Shown: positions 1-8,014, counted from the first letter of the stretch. The stretch is 33,560 nt of DNA from an uncultured Bacillota bacterium (GCA_902796855.1 CADBQN010000014.1:1-33560); one strand, 5' to 3'. Program-made: numbers and translations. Notes: generated by a model not told the origin, from the sequence alone.

Positions 1-147
1 ACAGAGAGCGAGGACGGCGCAGACGGGGCAATCCTCCCCGGAGCAGTAGTGACCGGACTCAAGAAGGATATAACCGCTGGAAAAGGCCAAAAAAAGCAGG
101 AGCGTCACGATGAGCAGCGCGGCGCGGAAACGGCGATGTCCGAGCAT
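1..147 (-). CDS. Small Cys-rich membrane protein, 5' part only
   Basis: Only the first 49 codons are inside the window; the gene runs off the left edge. The start is the ATG at 147-145, preceded by a good Shine-Dalgarno sequence (AAAGGAGG). The N-terminus is basic (MLGHRRFR), then comes one hydrophobic helix at about residues 9-28, then a non-cytoplasmic segment with His and Cys in a tight pattern: HYC, then GEDCPVC, then a further Cys at residue 49. The His/Cys cluster suggests metal or redox binding. I do not recognise a named family. The upstream Fur-family-like operator (218-232) and promoter fit a small protein of a metal-uptake or metal-stress operon, but no transporter is visible here, so function remains open. 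Confidence 0.6.
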   Translation of the reverse strand, partial: MLGHRRFRAALLIVTLLLFLAFSSGYILLESGHYCSGEDCPVCAVLALC

Positions 148-217
148 GGGTTCCTCCTTTCCTCCGGAACAAAGGTTAAAACGCATAAGAAAAGCGGCGT
201 TCGACACCGCTCAAATT

Positions 218-232
218 TGAGAATGATTCTTA
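218..232 (-). promoter_or_regulatory. Fur/Zur/PerR-type operator (7-1-7 box)
   Basis: TGAGAATGATTCTTA is an imperfect 7-1-7 inverted repeat (one arm mismatch). It matches the Fur consensus TGATAATNATTATCA at 11 of 14 fixed positions. It lies just downstream of the -10 of the minus-strand promoter at 237-266, so it covers the expected transcription start, a classic repressor position. Which family member binds (Fur, Zur, PerR) cannot be told from the box alone. Confidence 0.55.
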
Positions 233-236
233 AATC

Positions 237-266
237 AGTATACCACACCTCCCCCGCCGATTGCAA
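237..266 (-). promoter_or_regulatory. Sigma-A-type promoter for the Cys-rich membrane protein
   Basis: On the minus strand, TTGCAA (266-261) and TATACT (242-237) are separated by 18 bp. The predicted start near position 230 falls inside the Fur-like box and leaves a leader of roughly 80 nt before the ATG at 147. Confidence 0.55.
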
Positions 267-297
267 CCACAACTTTTGCGGGAGACCGCTCCGCCCC

Positions 298-337
298 CAA
301 AACAAACGCCGCGGCCGGGAAACCCCGGCCGCGGCCT
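298..337 (-). terminator. Rho-independent terminator of argF
   Basis: A perfect 12-bp GC stem (308-319 with 324-335, 4-nt loop) is followed on the minus strand by a T-rich stretch (GTTTGTTTT). It lies about 15 nt past the argF stop codon and separates argF from the promoter of the next minus-strand gene. Confidence 0.8.
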
Positions 338-349
338 CATTGTCATAAT

Positions 350-1339
350 TCAAATCATGGCGCAGAGCACGGCTTTGATGGTATGCATGCGGTTTTCCGC
401 CTCGTCGAAGACGACGGAGTGTTTGCTGCGGAACACCTCGTCGGTGACTTCCCGGATGTCATAGCCTTTTTCCTTCCATTCCTTGGCCATCGTCGTCTCA
501 AAATCGTGGAACGACGGCAGACAGTGGAGGAAGAGCACCTCGGGATTGCCGGTGGCGTTCAGCAGATCCATCGTCACCTTATAGGGAGTGAGCAGCTTCA
601 CCCGCTCGGGAATCTGATCTTCCTCGCCCATGGAGGCCCAGATATCGCTGTAAATGACGTCGGCGCCCTCCACAGCGGCGATGTCATCGGAGACCTCGAT
701 GGAAGCGCCGGTCTCCGCCGCCACGGCCCGCGCCGCGGCGAGGACCTCGGGATCGACGGTGAGGGAAGAGGGGCCGTAGGCCACAAAGGTCATGCCCATC
801 TTCGCGCAGCCATACATCCAGGCGTAACACATATTATTGCGGATATCGCCGCAAAAGACGACTTTCACTTTATGAAGGGGCTTCGCGCAGTGCTCCTCGA
901 TGGTGAGCATGTCGGCGAGGATCTGGGTGGGATGGTCGACGTCGGTGAGGCCGTTGAAGACGGGTACGCCGGAATATTTCGCCAGGTCTTCCACGACGCT
1001 CTGCTCAAAACCGCGGTACTCGATGCCGTCGAAAAAGCGGCCGAGGACTTTGGCCGTGTCCTCCAGCGATTCCTTTTTCCCCATCTGGGAGCTCTTGGAA
1101 TCGAGGAAAGTGACGTGAGCGCCCTCGTCGTGACAGGCCGTCTCAAAGGCGCACCGTGTCCGCGTGGAGGTCTTTTCAAAGAGCAGCACGATATTTTTTC
1201 CTTTAAGCAGCGGTTCATTGTAAATCCCCGCCTTCTTTTTGGCTTTCAGCGCCGCCGCCAGATCCAGCAGAAAGCGGATCTCCTCGGGGCTGAAATCCAT
1301 CAGCGTCAGAAAACTTCTGCCTTTTAAATTGATTGCCAT
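350..1339 (-). CDS. argF: Ornithine carbamoyltransferase
   Basis: Cytoplasmic enzyme that joins carbamoyl phosphate and ornithine to citrulline, or runs in reverse in the arginine deiminase pathway. The 329-aa protein has the carbamoyl-phosphate motif STRTR (58-62), HPTQ (136-139), the ornithine-binding SMG motif (236-238) and HCLP (272-275) followed by SFHD. This HCLPxFHD form is shared by catabolic ArcB proteins and by E. coli ArgF/ArgI. The ATG at 1339 is chosen because AAAGGAGG sits just before it and the protein then begins [10 protein letters not shown] as in the family; the frame stays open 44 codons further upstream without support. No arcA, arcC or other arg genes are adjacent, so anabolic versus catabolic use is undecided; arcB is an equally possible name. 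Confidence 0.93.
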   Translation of the reverse strand: MAINLKGRSFLTLMDFSPEEIRFLLDLAAALKAKKKAGIYNEPLLKGKNIVLLFEKTSTRTRCAFETACHDEGAHVTFLDSKSSQMGKKESLEDTAKVLGRFFDGIEYRGFEQSVVEDLAKYSGVPVFNGLTDVDHPTQILADMLTIEEHCAKPLHKVKVVFCGDIRNNMCYAWMYGCAKMGMTFVAYGPSSLTVDPEVLAAARAVAAETGASIEVSDDIAAVEGADVIYSDIWASMGEEDQIPERVKLLTPYKVTMDLLNATGNPEVLFLHCLPSFHDFETTMAKEWKEKGYDIREVTDEVFRSKHSVVFDEAENRMHTIKAVLCAMI

Positions 1340-1412
1340 TTTGTATATCCTCCTTTTGGTTCCGTTTCCCTGATTGCTTCGGCGGTTTCGCCGCGCCGAA
1401 AGCGTATGGTTG

Positions 1413-1441
1413 ATTATACCACATTTCTGCATGATTATAAA
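1413..1441 (-). promoter_or_regulatory. Promoter of argF
   Basis: On the minus strand, TTTATA (1441-1436) and a perfect TATAAT (1418-1413) are separated by 17 bp. The leader to the ATG at 1339 is about 65-70 nt. I looked for an ArgR-type box and could not support one. Confidence 0.5.
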
Positions 1442-1479
1442 GGGGAAAATTTTTTCCGCCGCTTGAGCCAAAAAACGCC

Positions 1480-1508
1480 TTGCGAAAACCGCCGTTCCCT
1501 GCTATACT
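1480..1508 (+). promoter_or_regulatory. Promoter of the 94-aa gene, directly abutting its ATG
   Basis: TTGCGA (1480-1485) and TATACT (1503-1508) are separated by 17 bp. Only six bases lie between the -10 and the ATG at 1515, so the predicted transcription start coincides with the A of the start codon. This predicts a leaderless mRNA. Confidence 0.55.
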
Positions 1509-1514
1509 TGAACC

Positions 1515-1799
1515 ATGAATATCACGACCGTTATGAAAAAAATCGAATCCTACCTCGACGGCAGCATCAGCGCCGAGGATTTTTCCTACGATTTCCCGGT
1601 GACCTACTCCTTCTACTGTCACAACCTCGATAAGGAGAACCCCGCCTTTTCGGAGCTGATGGAAAAGAGAGTCAAGGCGCTCTGCCGCGCCTACGATCCC
1701 TTCGATTACTACAACATGAAGGAAGAAAAGATCTTCTCCGAGGAGGATTTCCGCCGGGCCGTCGCCGAAGCCTACGAGGAAGCGAAAAAGCTGATCTGA
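1515..1799 (+). CDS. Small acidic protein of unknown function (94 aa)
   Basis: A soluble, acidic, probably helical 94-aa protein that begins MNITTVMKKIESYLDG and ends in a Glu/Lys-rich helix. No signal peptide or membrane segment is seen. The SAEDFSYDFP stretch is loosely reminiscent of small immunity-type proteins of the colicin-immunity kind, but I do not assign it. There is no Shine-Dalgarno sequence before the ATG at 1515 or before the in-frame ATG at 1533; the promoter -10 ends at 1508, so leaderless translation from 1515 is the simplest reading. It is monocistronic, divergent from argF, and closed by a strong terminator at 1842-1875. Confidence 0.7.
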   Translation: MNITTVMKKIESYLDGSISAEDFSYDFPVTYSFYCHNLDKENPAFSELMEKRVKALCRAYDPFDYYNMKEEKIFSEEDFRRAVAEAYEEAKKLI

Positions 1800-1841
1800 C
1801 CGGCTTCACCGCCGCGAGCGTCAATCAAAAAGAGCTGTAAC

Positions 1842-1875
1842 AGAACCTTCAAAGCGAAGGTTCTTTTTCTTTTTC
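1842..1875 (+). terminator. Rho-independent terminator after the 94-aa gene
   Basis: A perfect 9-bp stem (AGAACCTTC / GAAGGTTCT, 5-nt loop) is followed directly by a T-rich run. It lies 43 nt past the stop codon at 1799. Confidence 0.88.
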
Positions 1876-1925
1876 CCAAGCACATAGAATAGAGAGCGAT
1901 CCTCCTCCGAAAAGGAGCGAATGAC

Positions 1926-3521
1926 ATGACCGAAAACGAACCGGCGCTGTACCGTCAGTGGCTCGATAACGCCGACGGTGAACTGCGGCAAGCGATTCTG
2001 TCCCTGAGCGAAGAGGAAGCCGCCGAGACTTTTGCCGACCCCATCTCCTTCGGCACCGGCGGCATCCGCCGGAAGGAAGGCGTCGGCCCCGGCCGGATCA
2101 ACGACGTCACTGTCGCCTGGGCCGCGGCGGCCCTCGCCGAAACGCTGCGCCGGGAGCCCGAAGCGATCCGAAGCGGCGGCGGTAAAGAGGTGCTGATTTT
2201 CCGGGACACCCGCCAAAATTCCCTGCGCTACGCGCGGCTCACCGCCGCCGTCCTCAAGGAAAAACGGATCCCCGCGGTACTCCTCGACACACCCGCTCCG
2301 GTGCCGATGCTCTCCTTCGCGCTGAAAAGCGGCGGGTACCGCTGCGGCGTCATGATCACCGCCAGCCACAACCCCGCCGCCTACAACGGGATGAAACTCT
2401 ACAACGGCCTTGGCGGTCAGCTGACCCCCGCCGCCACCGCCGCCGTGGAACGCCGACTAAAAGCCGTTTCCCCCTTCGATTTGCTCAAAAACGCCCGGGA
2501 GCGCATGATAAAGCCGCGCTTCTGCCGCGCCGACGGGGACCGGCTCCGCCGCGCCTATCTCGACGCCGTCACCTCCCTCCCCGAAGACGGTATCACACTG
2601 AAAGCGGCGGCGACTCCTCTTTACGGCGCCGCGGGGACCCTCCTCAGGGAGGCGCTGAGCCGCCGCGGCCATACGGTCTTCACCGTTCCGGAACAGGAGC
2701 GCCCCGATCCGCTTTTCGGCGGCGTCGCCGCGCCGAACCCGGAGGACCCCGCCGTTTTTGACCTGATCCGCCCCGTCGGCGAGGCCAACGGCGCCGATCT
2801 CCTCCTCGCCGTCGACGGCGACGGCGACCGCTGCGGCTGTTTCGTCCGGGAGGGAGAGCGTTACACCGCCCTCTCCGGCAACGACATCGCCGCCGTGCTC
2901 CTTCATCACCTGTGCGAGACCGTGCCGATCCCCGATCGGGGCTATATCGTCCGCACCGCTGTCAGCGGCGGTCTCGGCGAAAAAGTCGCCGCCGCCTACG
3001 GCCTGCGCGCCTTCGTCACGCCGACGGGCTTTAAATACATCGGCGAAGCCCTGGCCGACGACGATAACGGCGTTTTCTTCGCCGGCTACGAGGAAAGCGG
3101 CGGCTTTCTTTGGGGCTCCCACGCCGCCGACAAAGACGGCATCGCCGCGGCGGTGCTCCTCTGCGCCGCCGCGGCCAGACAAAAACGCGCCGGGAAAACG
3201 CTCCTCTCCGATTTAAGGGAGCTCCGCACCGCCTGCGGCGAAGAGACCGCGCGGACGGAGCGGTTCGCCTTTCCCGGCCTTAGCGGCAGACGGCGAATGG
3301 AGGCGTGCCTTTCCTATTTTAAAACCAACCCCTTCCCCGACGGTGACCTTTCCGTCCGCGGCGACACCCTGACGTTCCGCTTTCCCGGAGAAAGAAAAGC
3401 GGCTCTGCGCCCGTCGGGCACGGAGCCGTATTTGAAGCTTTATTGTTTCGCCGCCGCTCCCGGCGGCGCGGAAACACTGCCGAACCGCTTTCGCCCGGTC
3501 ATCGAGTCGTTTCGCCGCTGA
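1926..3521 (+). CDS. Phosphoglucomutase/phosphomannomutase family protein
   Basis: Cytoplasmic alpha-D-phosphohexomutase that moves phosphate between C1 and C6 of a hexose, most likely glucose, supplying glucose-1-phosphate for envelope sugars. The 531-aa protein has the family order: N-terminal FGTGGIR (42-48), the phosphoserine loop TASHNP (145-150, catalytic Ser147), the metal loop DGDGDR, the sugar-binding motif GYEESGG, and C-terminal RPSGTEPYLKLY for phosphate binding. It is somewhat shorter than PgcA-type enzymes (about 560-580 aa) but keeps all four active-site loops. The ATG at 1926 follows AAAAGGAG. It is separate from glmM at 6549-7886, which belongs to another branch of the superfamily. 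Glucose versus mannose specificity cannot be read from the motifs. Confidence 0.9.
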   Translation: MTENEPALYRQWLDNADGELRQAILSLSEEEAAETFADPISFGTGGIRRKEGVGPGRINDVTVAWAAAALAETLRREPEAIRSGGGKEVLIFRDTRQNSLRYARLTAAVLKEKRIPAVLLDTPAPVPMLSFALKSGGYRCGVMITASHNPAAYNGMKLYNGLGGQLTPAATAAVERRLKAVSPFDLLKNARERMIKPRFCRADGDRLRRAYLDAVTSLPEDGITLKAAATPLYGAAGTLLREALSRRGHTVFTVPEQERPDPLFGGVAAPNPEDPAVFDLIRPVGEANGADLLLAVDGDGDRCGCFVREGERYTALSGNDIAAVLLHHLCETVPIPDRGYIVRTAVSGGLGEKVAAAYGLRAFVTPTGFKYIGEALADDDNGVFFAGYEESGGFLWGSHAADKDGIAAAVLLCAAAARQKRAGKTLLSDLRELRTACGEETARTERFAFPGLSGRRRMEACLSYFKTNPFPDGDLSVRGDTLTFRFPGERKAALRPSGTEPYLKLYCFAAAPGGAETLPNRFRPVIESFRR

Positions 3522-3540
3522 GACGGATCAGCCGTCTTTC
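3521..3540. terminator. Short shared hairpin between convergent genes
   Basis: A 6-bp stem (AGACGG / CCGTCT, 5-nt loop) spans the junction of the convergent phosphohexomutase and phosphatase-fold genes, and the stop codons of both genes touch it. The T-run is very short on either strand, so termination strength is doubtful. Confidence 0.25.
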
Positions 3541-4613
3541 AGACGAAAGCGCAGGACGACGGGATTATGATCGGAAAAAGTGAAGCCCTCATCGATGTTG
3601 GCCACGGAAACGGCCTCGACGTTATCGGAAAGAAGGAAACCGTCGACGATGATGACAAAGGTATCCTCATCATAGGGAATGTCGCAGTTGCGGCACGTCG
3701 GGATCAGGGGATCCGCGTCGTAGCCGAGACAGCGGGAGATTCCCTCGGGGAGCAGATCGGCGGGGAAGGGCTGCGCCCAGCCGAATTCCGTCGCGCCGAC
3801 GGCGTTAAAGTACGACGTGGAATCGCCGCTGAAATCGTGGTTGAAATCACCGCCGCAGACGCAGTAATTTCCTTTTTCGTACTCGCCGCGCATATCCTCA
3901 AAGACCATCGTCATCTGAGCGGCGCGGAGCTCGTCGCTGCCGCCGTAGGCTGACAGATGGACGTTGTAGAGCACCAGCTCCCCGCCGCCGGAGACGGGGA
4001 TCCGGGAGACGGAATAACAGCGGTCCAGATCGAGGAATTTCGACACCGTCTCGGAAATGGGCAGACTGCGCCGGAGGGCCGAGGCGACGGGATGGCGGCT
4101 CAGCGTCAGCAGGCCGCTGTTGGAACGGCCGTGAGGCTTCGTCAGGGGATACATCAGGTAGGCCGAATGGTAGTTGACGGCGAAGACGCTTTGATCCTCG
4201 GGGAAAAGCGCCGTCAGCATCGACGCTTCGTCCAGATGGAAGCTGCGGGTGGAATCGGTGTCGATCTCCTGGAAGAGGACAAAGTCGGGGTCAAAAGAGG
4301 CCACGTTGGCGGCAAGCCCTTCGATGCACGTCTTCACGCTCTCGGCGCTTTCGGCCCGGGAGCTTTCGCCGCCGTCCATGAAGAAGGTAAAATCCGCGGT
4401 ATACGCCCCAAAGCCGGCGTTCTGGGTCACAACGGTATACGTCTCCCCGATGACGGGAGCGTCCGCCGCGGCGGCACCCTCCACGGTCAGCGGCTGCCGA
4501 TCCTCGACGCGGTCATAGGAAAGAAAGACATAGCCGACGTAGCCGCCGACGATCACGGCGGCGAGGATCACGAGGGCGAGGAGACCTTTTAAAAATTTTT
4601 TTACGTATTTCAT
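3528..4613 (-). CDS. Membrane-anchored endonuclease/exonuclease/phosphatase-fold protein
   Basis: A single N-terminal signal-anchor (MKYVKKFLKG plus a hydrophobic helix to about residue 32) is followed by an extracytoplasmic DNase I-like domain. Visible motifs are an N in VTQNAGFG, the metal-binding Glu in LFQEID, NVHLSAYGG, the GGDFNHDF strand, and C-terminal SDHNPV with the catalytic Asp-His. Family members cleave phosphodiesters or phosphomonoesters in nucleic acids, inositol phosphates or sphingolipids; substrate is unknown here. The start is uncertain: ATG 4613 gives a canonical anchor but has no Shine-Dalgarno. An in-frame TTG at 4640 has GGGAGG 8 nt upstream, and an ATG at 4664 has none. 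The gene's 5' end overlaps a terminator-like hairpin that follows glmS. Confidence 0.85.
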   Translation of the reverse strand: MKYVKKFLKGLLALVILAAVIVGGYVGYVFLSYDRVEDRQPLTVEGAAAADAPVIGETYTVVTQNAGFGAYTADFTFFMDGGESSRAESAESVKTCIEGLAANVASFDPDFVLFQEIDTDSTRSFHLDEASMLTALFPEDQSVFAVNYHSAYLMYPLTKPHGRSNSGLLTLSRHPVASALRRSLPISETVSKFLDLDRCYSVSRIPVSGGGELVLYNVHLSAYGGSDELRAAQMTMVFEDMRGEYEKGNYCVCGGDFNHDFSGDSTSYFNAVGATEFGWAQPFPADLLPEGISRCLGYDADPLIPTCRNCDIPYDEDTFVIIVDGFLLSDNVEAVSVANIDEGFTFSDHNPVVLRFRLKDG

Positions 4614-4653
4614 AAAAAAACCAATCGGAGGACCGCCCAAAAGACGGTCCTCC
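4614..4653 (-). terminator. Terminator-like hairpin after glmS, overlapping the next gene's 5' end
   Basis: A 9-bp stem (GGAGGACCG / CGGTCCTCC at 4627-4635 and 4645-4653) is followed on the minus strand by six bases and then seven T. The gap before the T-run may weaken it. The T-run runs directly into the ATG at 4613 of the downstream gene, and the stem contains the best Shine-Dalgarno-like sequence available to that gene. Confidence 0.6.
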
Positions 4654-4669
4654 CTCCTTTTCATTTCAA

Positions 4670-6499
4670 TTATTCCACGGTGACGCTCTTTGCCAGGTTC
4701 CGCGGTTTATCGACGTCGGCGCCGCGCTTGACCGAAGCGTAATAGGCGATGAGCTGCAGCGGGATCACCGTGAGGATCGGCGCCAGCAGATCGTTGGTCT
4801 TCGGCAGATAGCAGACGTGATCCGCCACGGAAGAAATGACGGGATCTCCCTCAAAGGCAATGGCAAAGATCTGACCATCCCTGGTCTGGGCTTCCTTGAT
4901 GTTGCTGATCATCTTTTCTTCCAGGATCTTCTGGGTGCAGACGCTGATGACCGGCACCTGATCGACGATGAGCGCCAGCGTCCCGTGTTTCAGCTCACCG
5001 GCGGCGTAGGCCTCGGCGTGGATGTAGGAGATTTCTTTCAGTTTCAGCGCGCCTTCAAGGGCGACGACGTAGTCGAGGTCGCGGCCGATGAAGAACGCGT
5101 CTTCGTGATCGGCGATCTTTTCCGCCATCGCCTTGATGGTGTCGAGCTGATCGTCAAAGATCTTCTGGACTTTATCGGGCAGGCGGTACAGTTCGTTGAT
5201 GATCGTCTGAATTTCCCGGCGGATCATCTTGCCCTTTAACTCCGCCATGTAGAGACCGAGGAGGTAGATGGCAAGGACCTGGGTGGTATAGGCCTTGGTC
5301 GAGGCCACGGCGATTTCCAGACCGGCTCTGGTGTAGATTACGTCGTGGGCCTCCCGGGCGATGGAGCTTTCCCAAACGTTGGTAATCGCCAGGATATGGC
5401 TGCCCTTCCGCTTCGCTTCGGCCAGCGCCGCCAGGGTGTCGGCGGTCTCGCCGCTCTGGGAGACGACGATGGTCAGCGTCTTTTCATCGAGGATCGGGTC
5501 GCGGTAGCGGAATTCCGAGGCGATTTCCACCTCCACCGGGATCCGGAGCATCTTTTCATAGATGTAGCGCCCGACATAGCAGGCGTGATAGGCCGTGCCG
5601 CAGGCCACCATCACGATTTTGTTGATTTTTTCCATTTTCGCCGCGTTCAGCTTCAGCTCGCCGAGGTCGACGACGTGCTTGCCGTAGGAGATGCGGCCGG
5701 AGAGGCAGTCTTTCAGCGCCCGGGGCTGCTCGATGATCTCTTTGAGCATGAAATGCTCGTAGCCGCCCTTTTCCGCGGCGTCGAGGTCCATCGTCAGCGC
5801 TTCCACTTCGGGCTCAACGGCGCTGCCGTCCACGTAAATGGTGACGCCTTCCTTCGTCATCACCGCCGTTTCGCCGTTTTTCAGCACCGTATAGCTTTTC
5901 ACGTAGCCGATCAGCGCTGGGATATCGGAGGCGAAATAGTTGCCGTCGTCGCCGTAGCCGATGATCAGCGGGCTGTCCTGGCGGATGCCGATGAGGCGGC
6001 CGGGGTCGTCCTGGCTCATGCAGACCGCGGCGTAGGAGCCGCGGAGCCGGGCTTTCGCCTCCTCAACGGCGGCGAGGAGATCCCCTTTAAAGCAGTCGGC
6101 GATGAGATTGGGGATGACTTCGGTATCGGTCTCCGAAGTAAACGTATAGCCTTTATCCTCCAGTTCTCCCCTGAGCTCCAGATAATTCTCAATGATCCCG
6201 TTGTGAACGACGGCGATGTGGCCGTCGGTATCGCGGTGGGGGTGGGAATTGCGGTTGGAAGGAACGCCGTGGGTGGCCCAGCGGGTGTGGGCGATGCCCT
6301 GGGTCCCCTCGATGGTCTGCCCGGCGATGGAGCGTTCTAATTCAGCGATTTTCCCCGTCTGACGGCGCACCTCGATGCGCCCTTCGTGATAAATCGCGAT
6401 CCCGGCGGAGTCATACCCCCGGTATTCCAGTTTTTTCAATCCGTTGATCAAAAACGGCAGTGCCTGTTTTTCACCGATGTAGCCGGCGATCCCGCACAT
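4670..6499 (-). CDS. glmS: Glutamine--fructose-6-phosphate aminotransferase (isomerizing)
   Basis: Makes glucosamine-6-phosphate from fructose-6-phosphate and glutamine, the first committed step to UDP-GlcNAc for wall synthesis. The 609-aa protein starts MCGIAGYIG, so the nucleophile of the glutaminase domain is Cys2, exposed after Met removal; that fixes the start at ATG 6499, three codons inside the open frame, with GGAG nine bases upstream. The N-terminal Ntn glutaminase carries HTRWATHG and NGIIENY; the C-terminal half has two SIS domains (SQSGETADT, ASTKAYTTQ) and ends in the conserved KSVTVE. It is the last gene of the cdaA-glmM-glmS operon, about 50 nt after glmM. That gap is too short for a glmS ribozyme. 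Confidence 0.97.
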   Translation of the reverse strand: MCGIAGYIGEKQALPFLINGLKKLEYRGYDSAGIAIYHEGRIEVRRQTGKIAELERSIAGQTIEGTQGIAHTRWATHGVPSNRNSHPHRDTDGHIAVVHNGIIENYLELRGELEDKGYTFTSETDTEVIPNLIADCFKGDLLAAVEEAKARLRGSYAAVCMSQDDPGRLIGIRQDSPLIIGYGDDGNYFASDIPALIGYVKSYTVLKNGETAVMTKEGVTIYVDGSAVEPEVEALTMDLDAAEKGGYEHFMLKEIIEQPRALKDCLSGRISYGKHVVDLGELKLNAAKMEKINKIVMVACGTAYHACYVGRYIYEKMLRIPVEVEIASEFRYRDPILDEKTLTIVVSQSGETADTLAALAEAKRKGSHILAITNVWESSIAREAHDVIYTRAGLEIAVASTKAYTTQVLAIYLLGLYMAELKGKMIRREIQTIINELYRLPDKVQKIFDDQLDTIKAMAEKIADHEDAFFIGRDLDYVVALEGALKLKEISYIHAEAYAAGELKHGTLALIVDQVPVISVCTQKILEEKMISNIKEAQTRDGQIFAIAFEGDPVISSVADHVCYLPKTNDLLAPILTVIPLQLIAYYASVKRGADVDKPRNLAKSVTVE

Positions 6500-6548
6500 A
6501 ATGACCAACTCCTTTCACCTTTTATATATTGTATTTATTCAGATTGAT

Positions 6549-7886
6549 TCAGTTCAGTTCCTGTTCCATCACGGCGAGGATCCCTTTTAAGATGGTGTCG
6601 AGCTCTTCCTCGTCGGGGCCTTCCCCCATGACGCGGAGGAGCGGCTCCGTCCCCGAGGGACGGATCAGGATGCGCCCGCGGCCGCTGAGGGCCGCTTCCG
6701 CCTCGGCGACGCTCTTCATGACGGCCTCGTTTTCCGACCATTCATCCCGGCGGCCGACGGTGATATTGTAAAGCCGCTGGGGCAGGGCGGTCATCACCGA
6801 CGCCAATTCTTTCAGGCTTTTTCCCGTTTCACTGATGATTTTCAGGATCATCAGCGAGGAAAGGATGCCGTCGCCGGTGGGGTTATATTGAGAGAGGATC
6901 AAATGACCGGACTGCTCGCCGCCGAGAACGGCACCGGCGCGGTCCATTTCCGCCATGACGTTCTTATCGCCGACCGATGTTTCGCTCAGGACGATCCCGG
7001 CCTTTTCCATGGCCAGCTTCAAACCGAGATTGCTCATGACGGTGACGACGAGGCGGTCACCGGCAAGCTCCCCTTTTTCCTTGAGATACGTCGCCATCAC
7101 CGCCATGGCCTTGTCGCCGTCGACGATGGTGCCCTCATGGTCGGCCATGATCAGACGGTCGCCGTCGCCGTCGTAGGCGATGCCGACGTCGGCGCCGGTA
7201 TCCAGCACCTTGCGGGTCATCGCTTCGGGCTTGGTGGAACCGCAGTGATCGTTGATGTTGACGCCGTCGTAATCAGTGTTCATGGCGATGACCTCGGCGC
7301 CGAGATCACGGAGAAGCGACGGAGCAAAATCCGAGGTAGAACCGTTGGCCGTATCGACGACGAGACGGAAACCGCTGAGATCCAGCGGGAAGAATTTCTT
7401 TAAACGATCCAGGTAATCCCGGCCGCCGGCGGGGTTGTCCCGGACATAGCCGATCTTTTCCCCGCGGCAGGCCGGGGGGAGTTCTTCGGCGGCGAGGAGC
7501 GTTTCGATCTCGTCCTCACTGCGGTCGGGAAATTTGCGGCCGTCGGCGCCGAAGATCTTGATGCCGTTGTCCCAAAACGGGTTATGAGAAGCGGAGATCA
7601 CGACACCGGCGTCGGCGCCGCACTCACGGACAAAACAGGACACCGCCGGCGTGGGGATGATCCCCAATTTCAGCAGGATGCCGCCGTAAGCGGCGACACC
7701 GGCGGCGAGAGCGCCCTCCAGCATGTCGCCGGAAAGGCGGGTATCCCGTCCCACGACGATCAGCGGCCGTTCCGTTTCTTTTTTCAGAATCAGCGTCAGC
7801 GCCGCGCCGACGCGATAGGCCAGGGCCGGCGTCAGTTTGTCGTTGGCTTCACCGCGGACGCCGTCGGTACCGAATTGTTTTTTCAT
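6549..7886 (-). CDS. glmM: Phosphoglucosamine mutase
   Basis: Converts glucosamine-6-phosphate, the product of GlmS, to glucosamine-1-phosphate. The 445-aa protein has the family start MKKQFGTDGVRG, the phosphoserine loop SASHNP with Ser100, the metal loop DGDGDR and the C-terminal RPSGTEPLLRVM phosphate site. ATG 7886 is preferred over the ATG 21 bases upstream because only it gives the family N-terminus, with GAAAGGATG before it. It follows the CdaR-like micropeptide, whose TGA overlaps that upstream ATG, so the two may be translationally coupled. In other Bacillota the c-di-AMP cyclase CdaA binds GlmM and is inhibited by it, consistent with the co-transcription here. Confidence 0.97.
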   Translation of the reverse strand: MKKQFGTDGVRGEANDKLTPALAYRVGAALTLILKKETERPLIVVGRDTRLSGDMLEGALAAGVAAYGGILLKLGIIPTPAVSCFVRECGADAGVVISASHNPFWDNGIKIFGADGRKFPDRSEDEIETLLAAEELPPACRGEKIGYVRDNPAGGRDYLDRLKKFFPLDLSGFRLVVDTANGSTSDFAPSLLRDLGAEVIAMNTDYDGVNINDHCGSTKPEAMTRKVLDTGADVGIAYDGDGDRLIMADHEGTIVDGDKAMAVMATYLKEKGELAGDRLVVTVMSNLGLKLAMEKAGIVLSETSVGDKNVMAEMDRAGAVLGGEQSGHLILSQYNPTGDGILSSLMILKIISETGKSLKELASVMTALPQRLYNITVGRRDEWSENEAVMKSVAEAEAALSGRGRILIRPSGTEPLLRVMGEGPDEEELDTILKGILAVMEQELN

Positions 7887-7903
7887 GTTTTCATCATCCT
7901 TTC

Positions 7904-8014
7904 TCATTTAAAAGGGGTCGTAATCGTCAGCCAAAGGAAGAGAGCCAGCGCCAGGGACACCGCTTTATACAGCAGATTGTATTTGACGCAAAAATCCTTG
8001 ATTTTTTGGATCAT
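7904..8014 (-). CDS. 36-aa membrane micropeptide in the cdaR position
   Basis: A 36-codon frame lies between cdaA and glmM, where other Bacillota carry cdaR (ybbR). The peptide starts MIQKIKDFCVKYNLLYK, has one hydrophobic helix (about residues 18-31, ending ALFLWLTI), and stops after TPFK. This matches the N-terminal anchor of CdaR proteins (basic start, helix ending in an LLW-like motif) but all extracytoplasmic YbbR repeats are absent. Its ATG overlaps the cdaA stop as ATGA (8014-8011), and its TGA overlaps a following ATG (7907), so reading through a coupled operon is plausible. It could be a functional mini-anchor for CdaA or the stub of a decayed cdaR; no remnant of YbbR domains is left in the 17 bases before glmM. 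Confidence 0.65.
   Translation of the reverse strand: MIQKIKDFCVKYNLLYKAVSLALALFLWLTITTPFK

Noticed and set aside
49-348. Plus-strand frame of 99 codons
   Set aside because: It overlaps the promoter, the Fur-like box and the argF terminator on the minus strand and lacks a ribosome site.
6500-6548. glmS ribozyme/riboswitch between glmM and glmS
   Set aside because: The gap is about 50 bases, far shorter than the ribozyme, and holds no matching structure.
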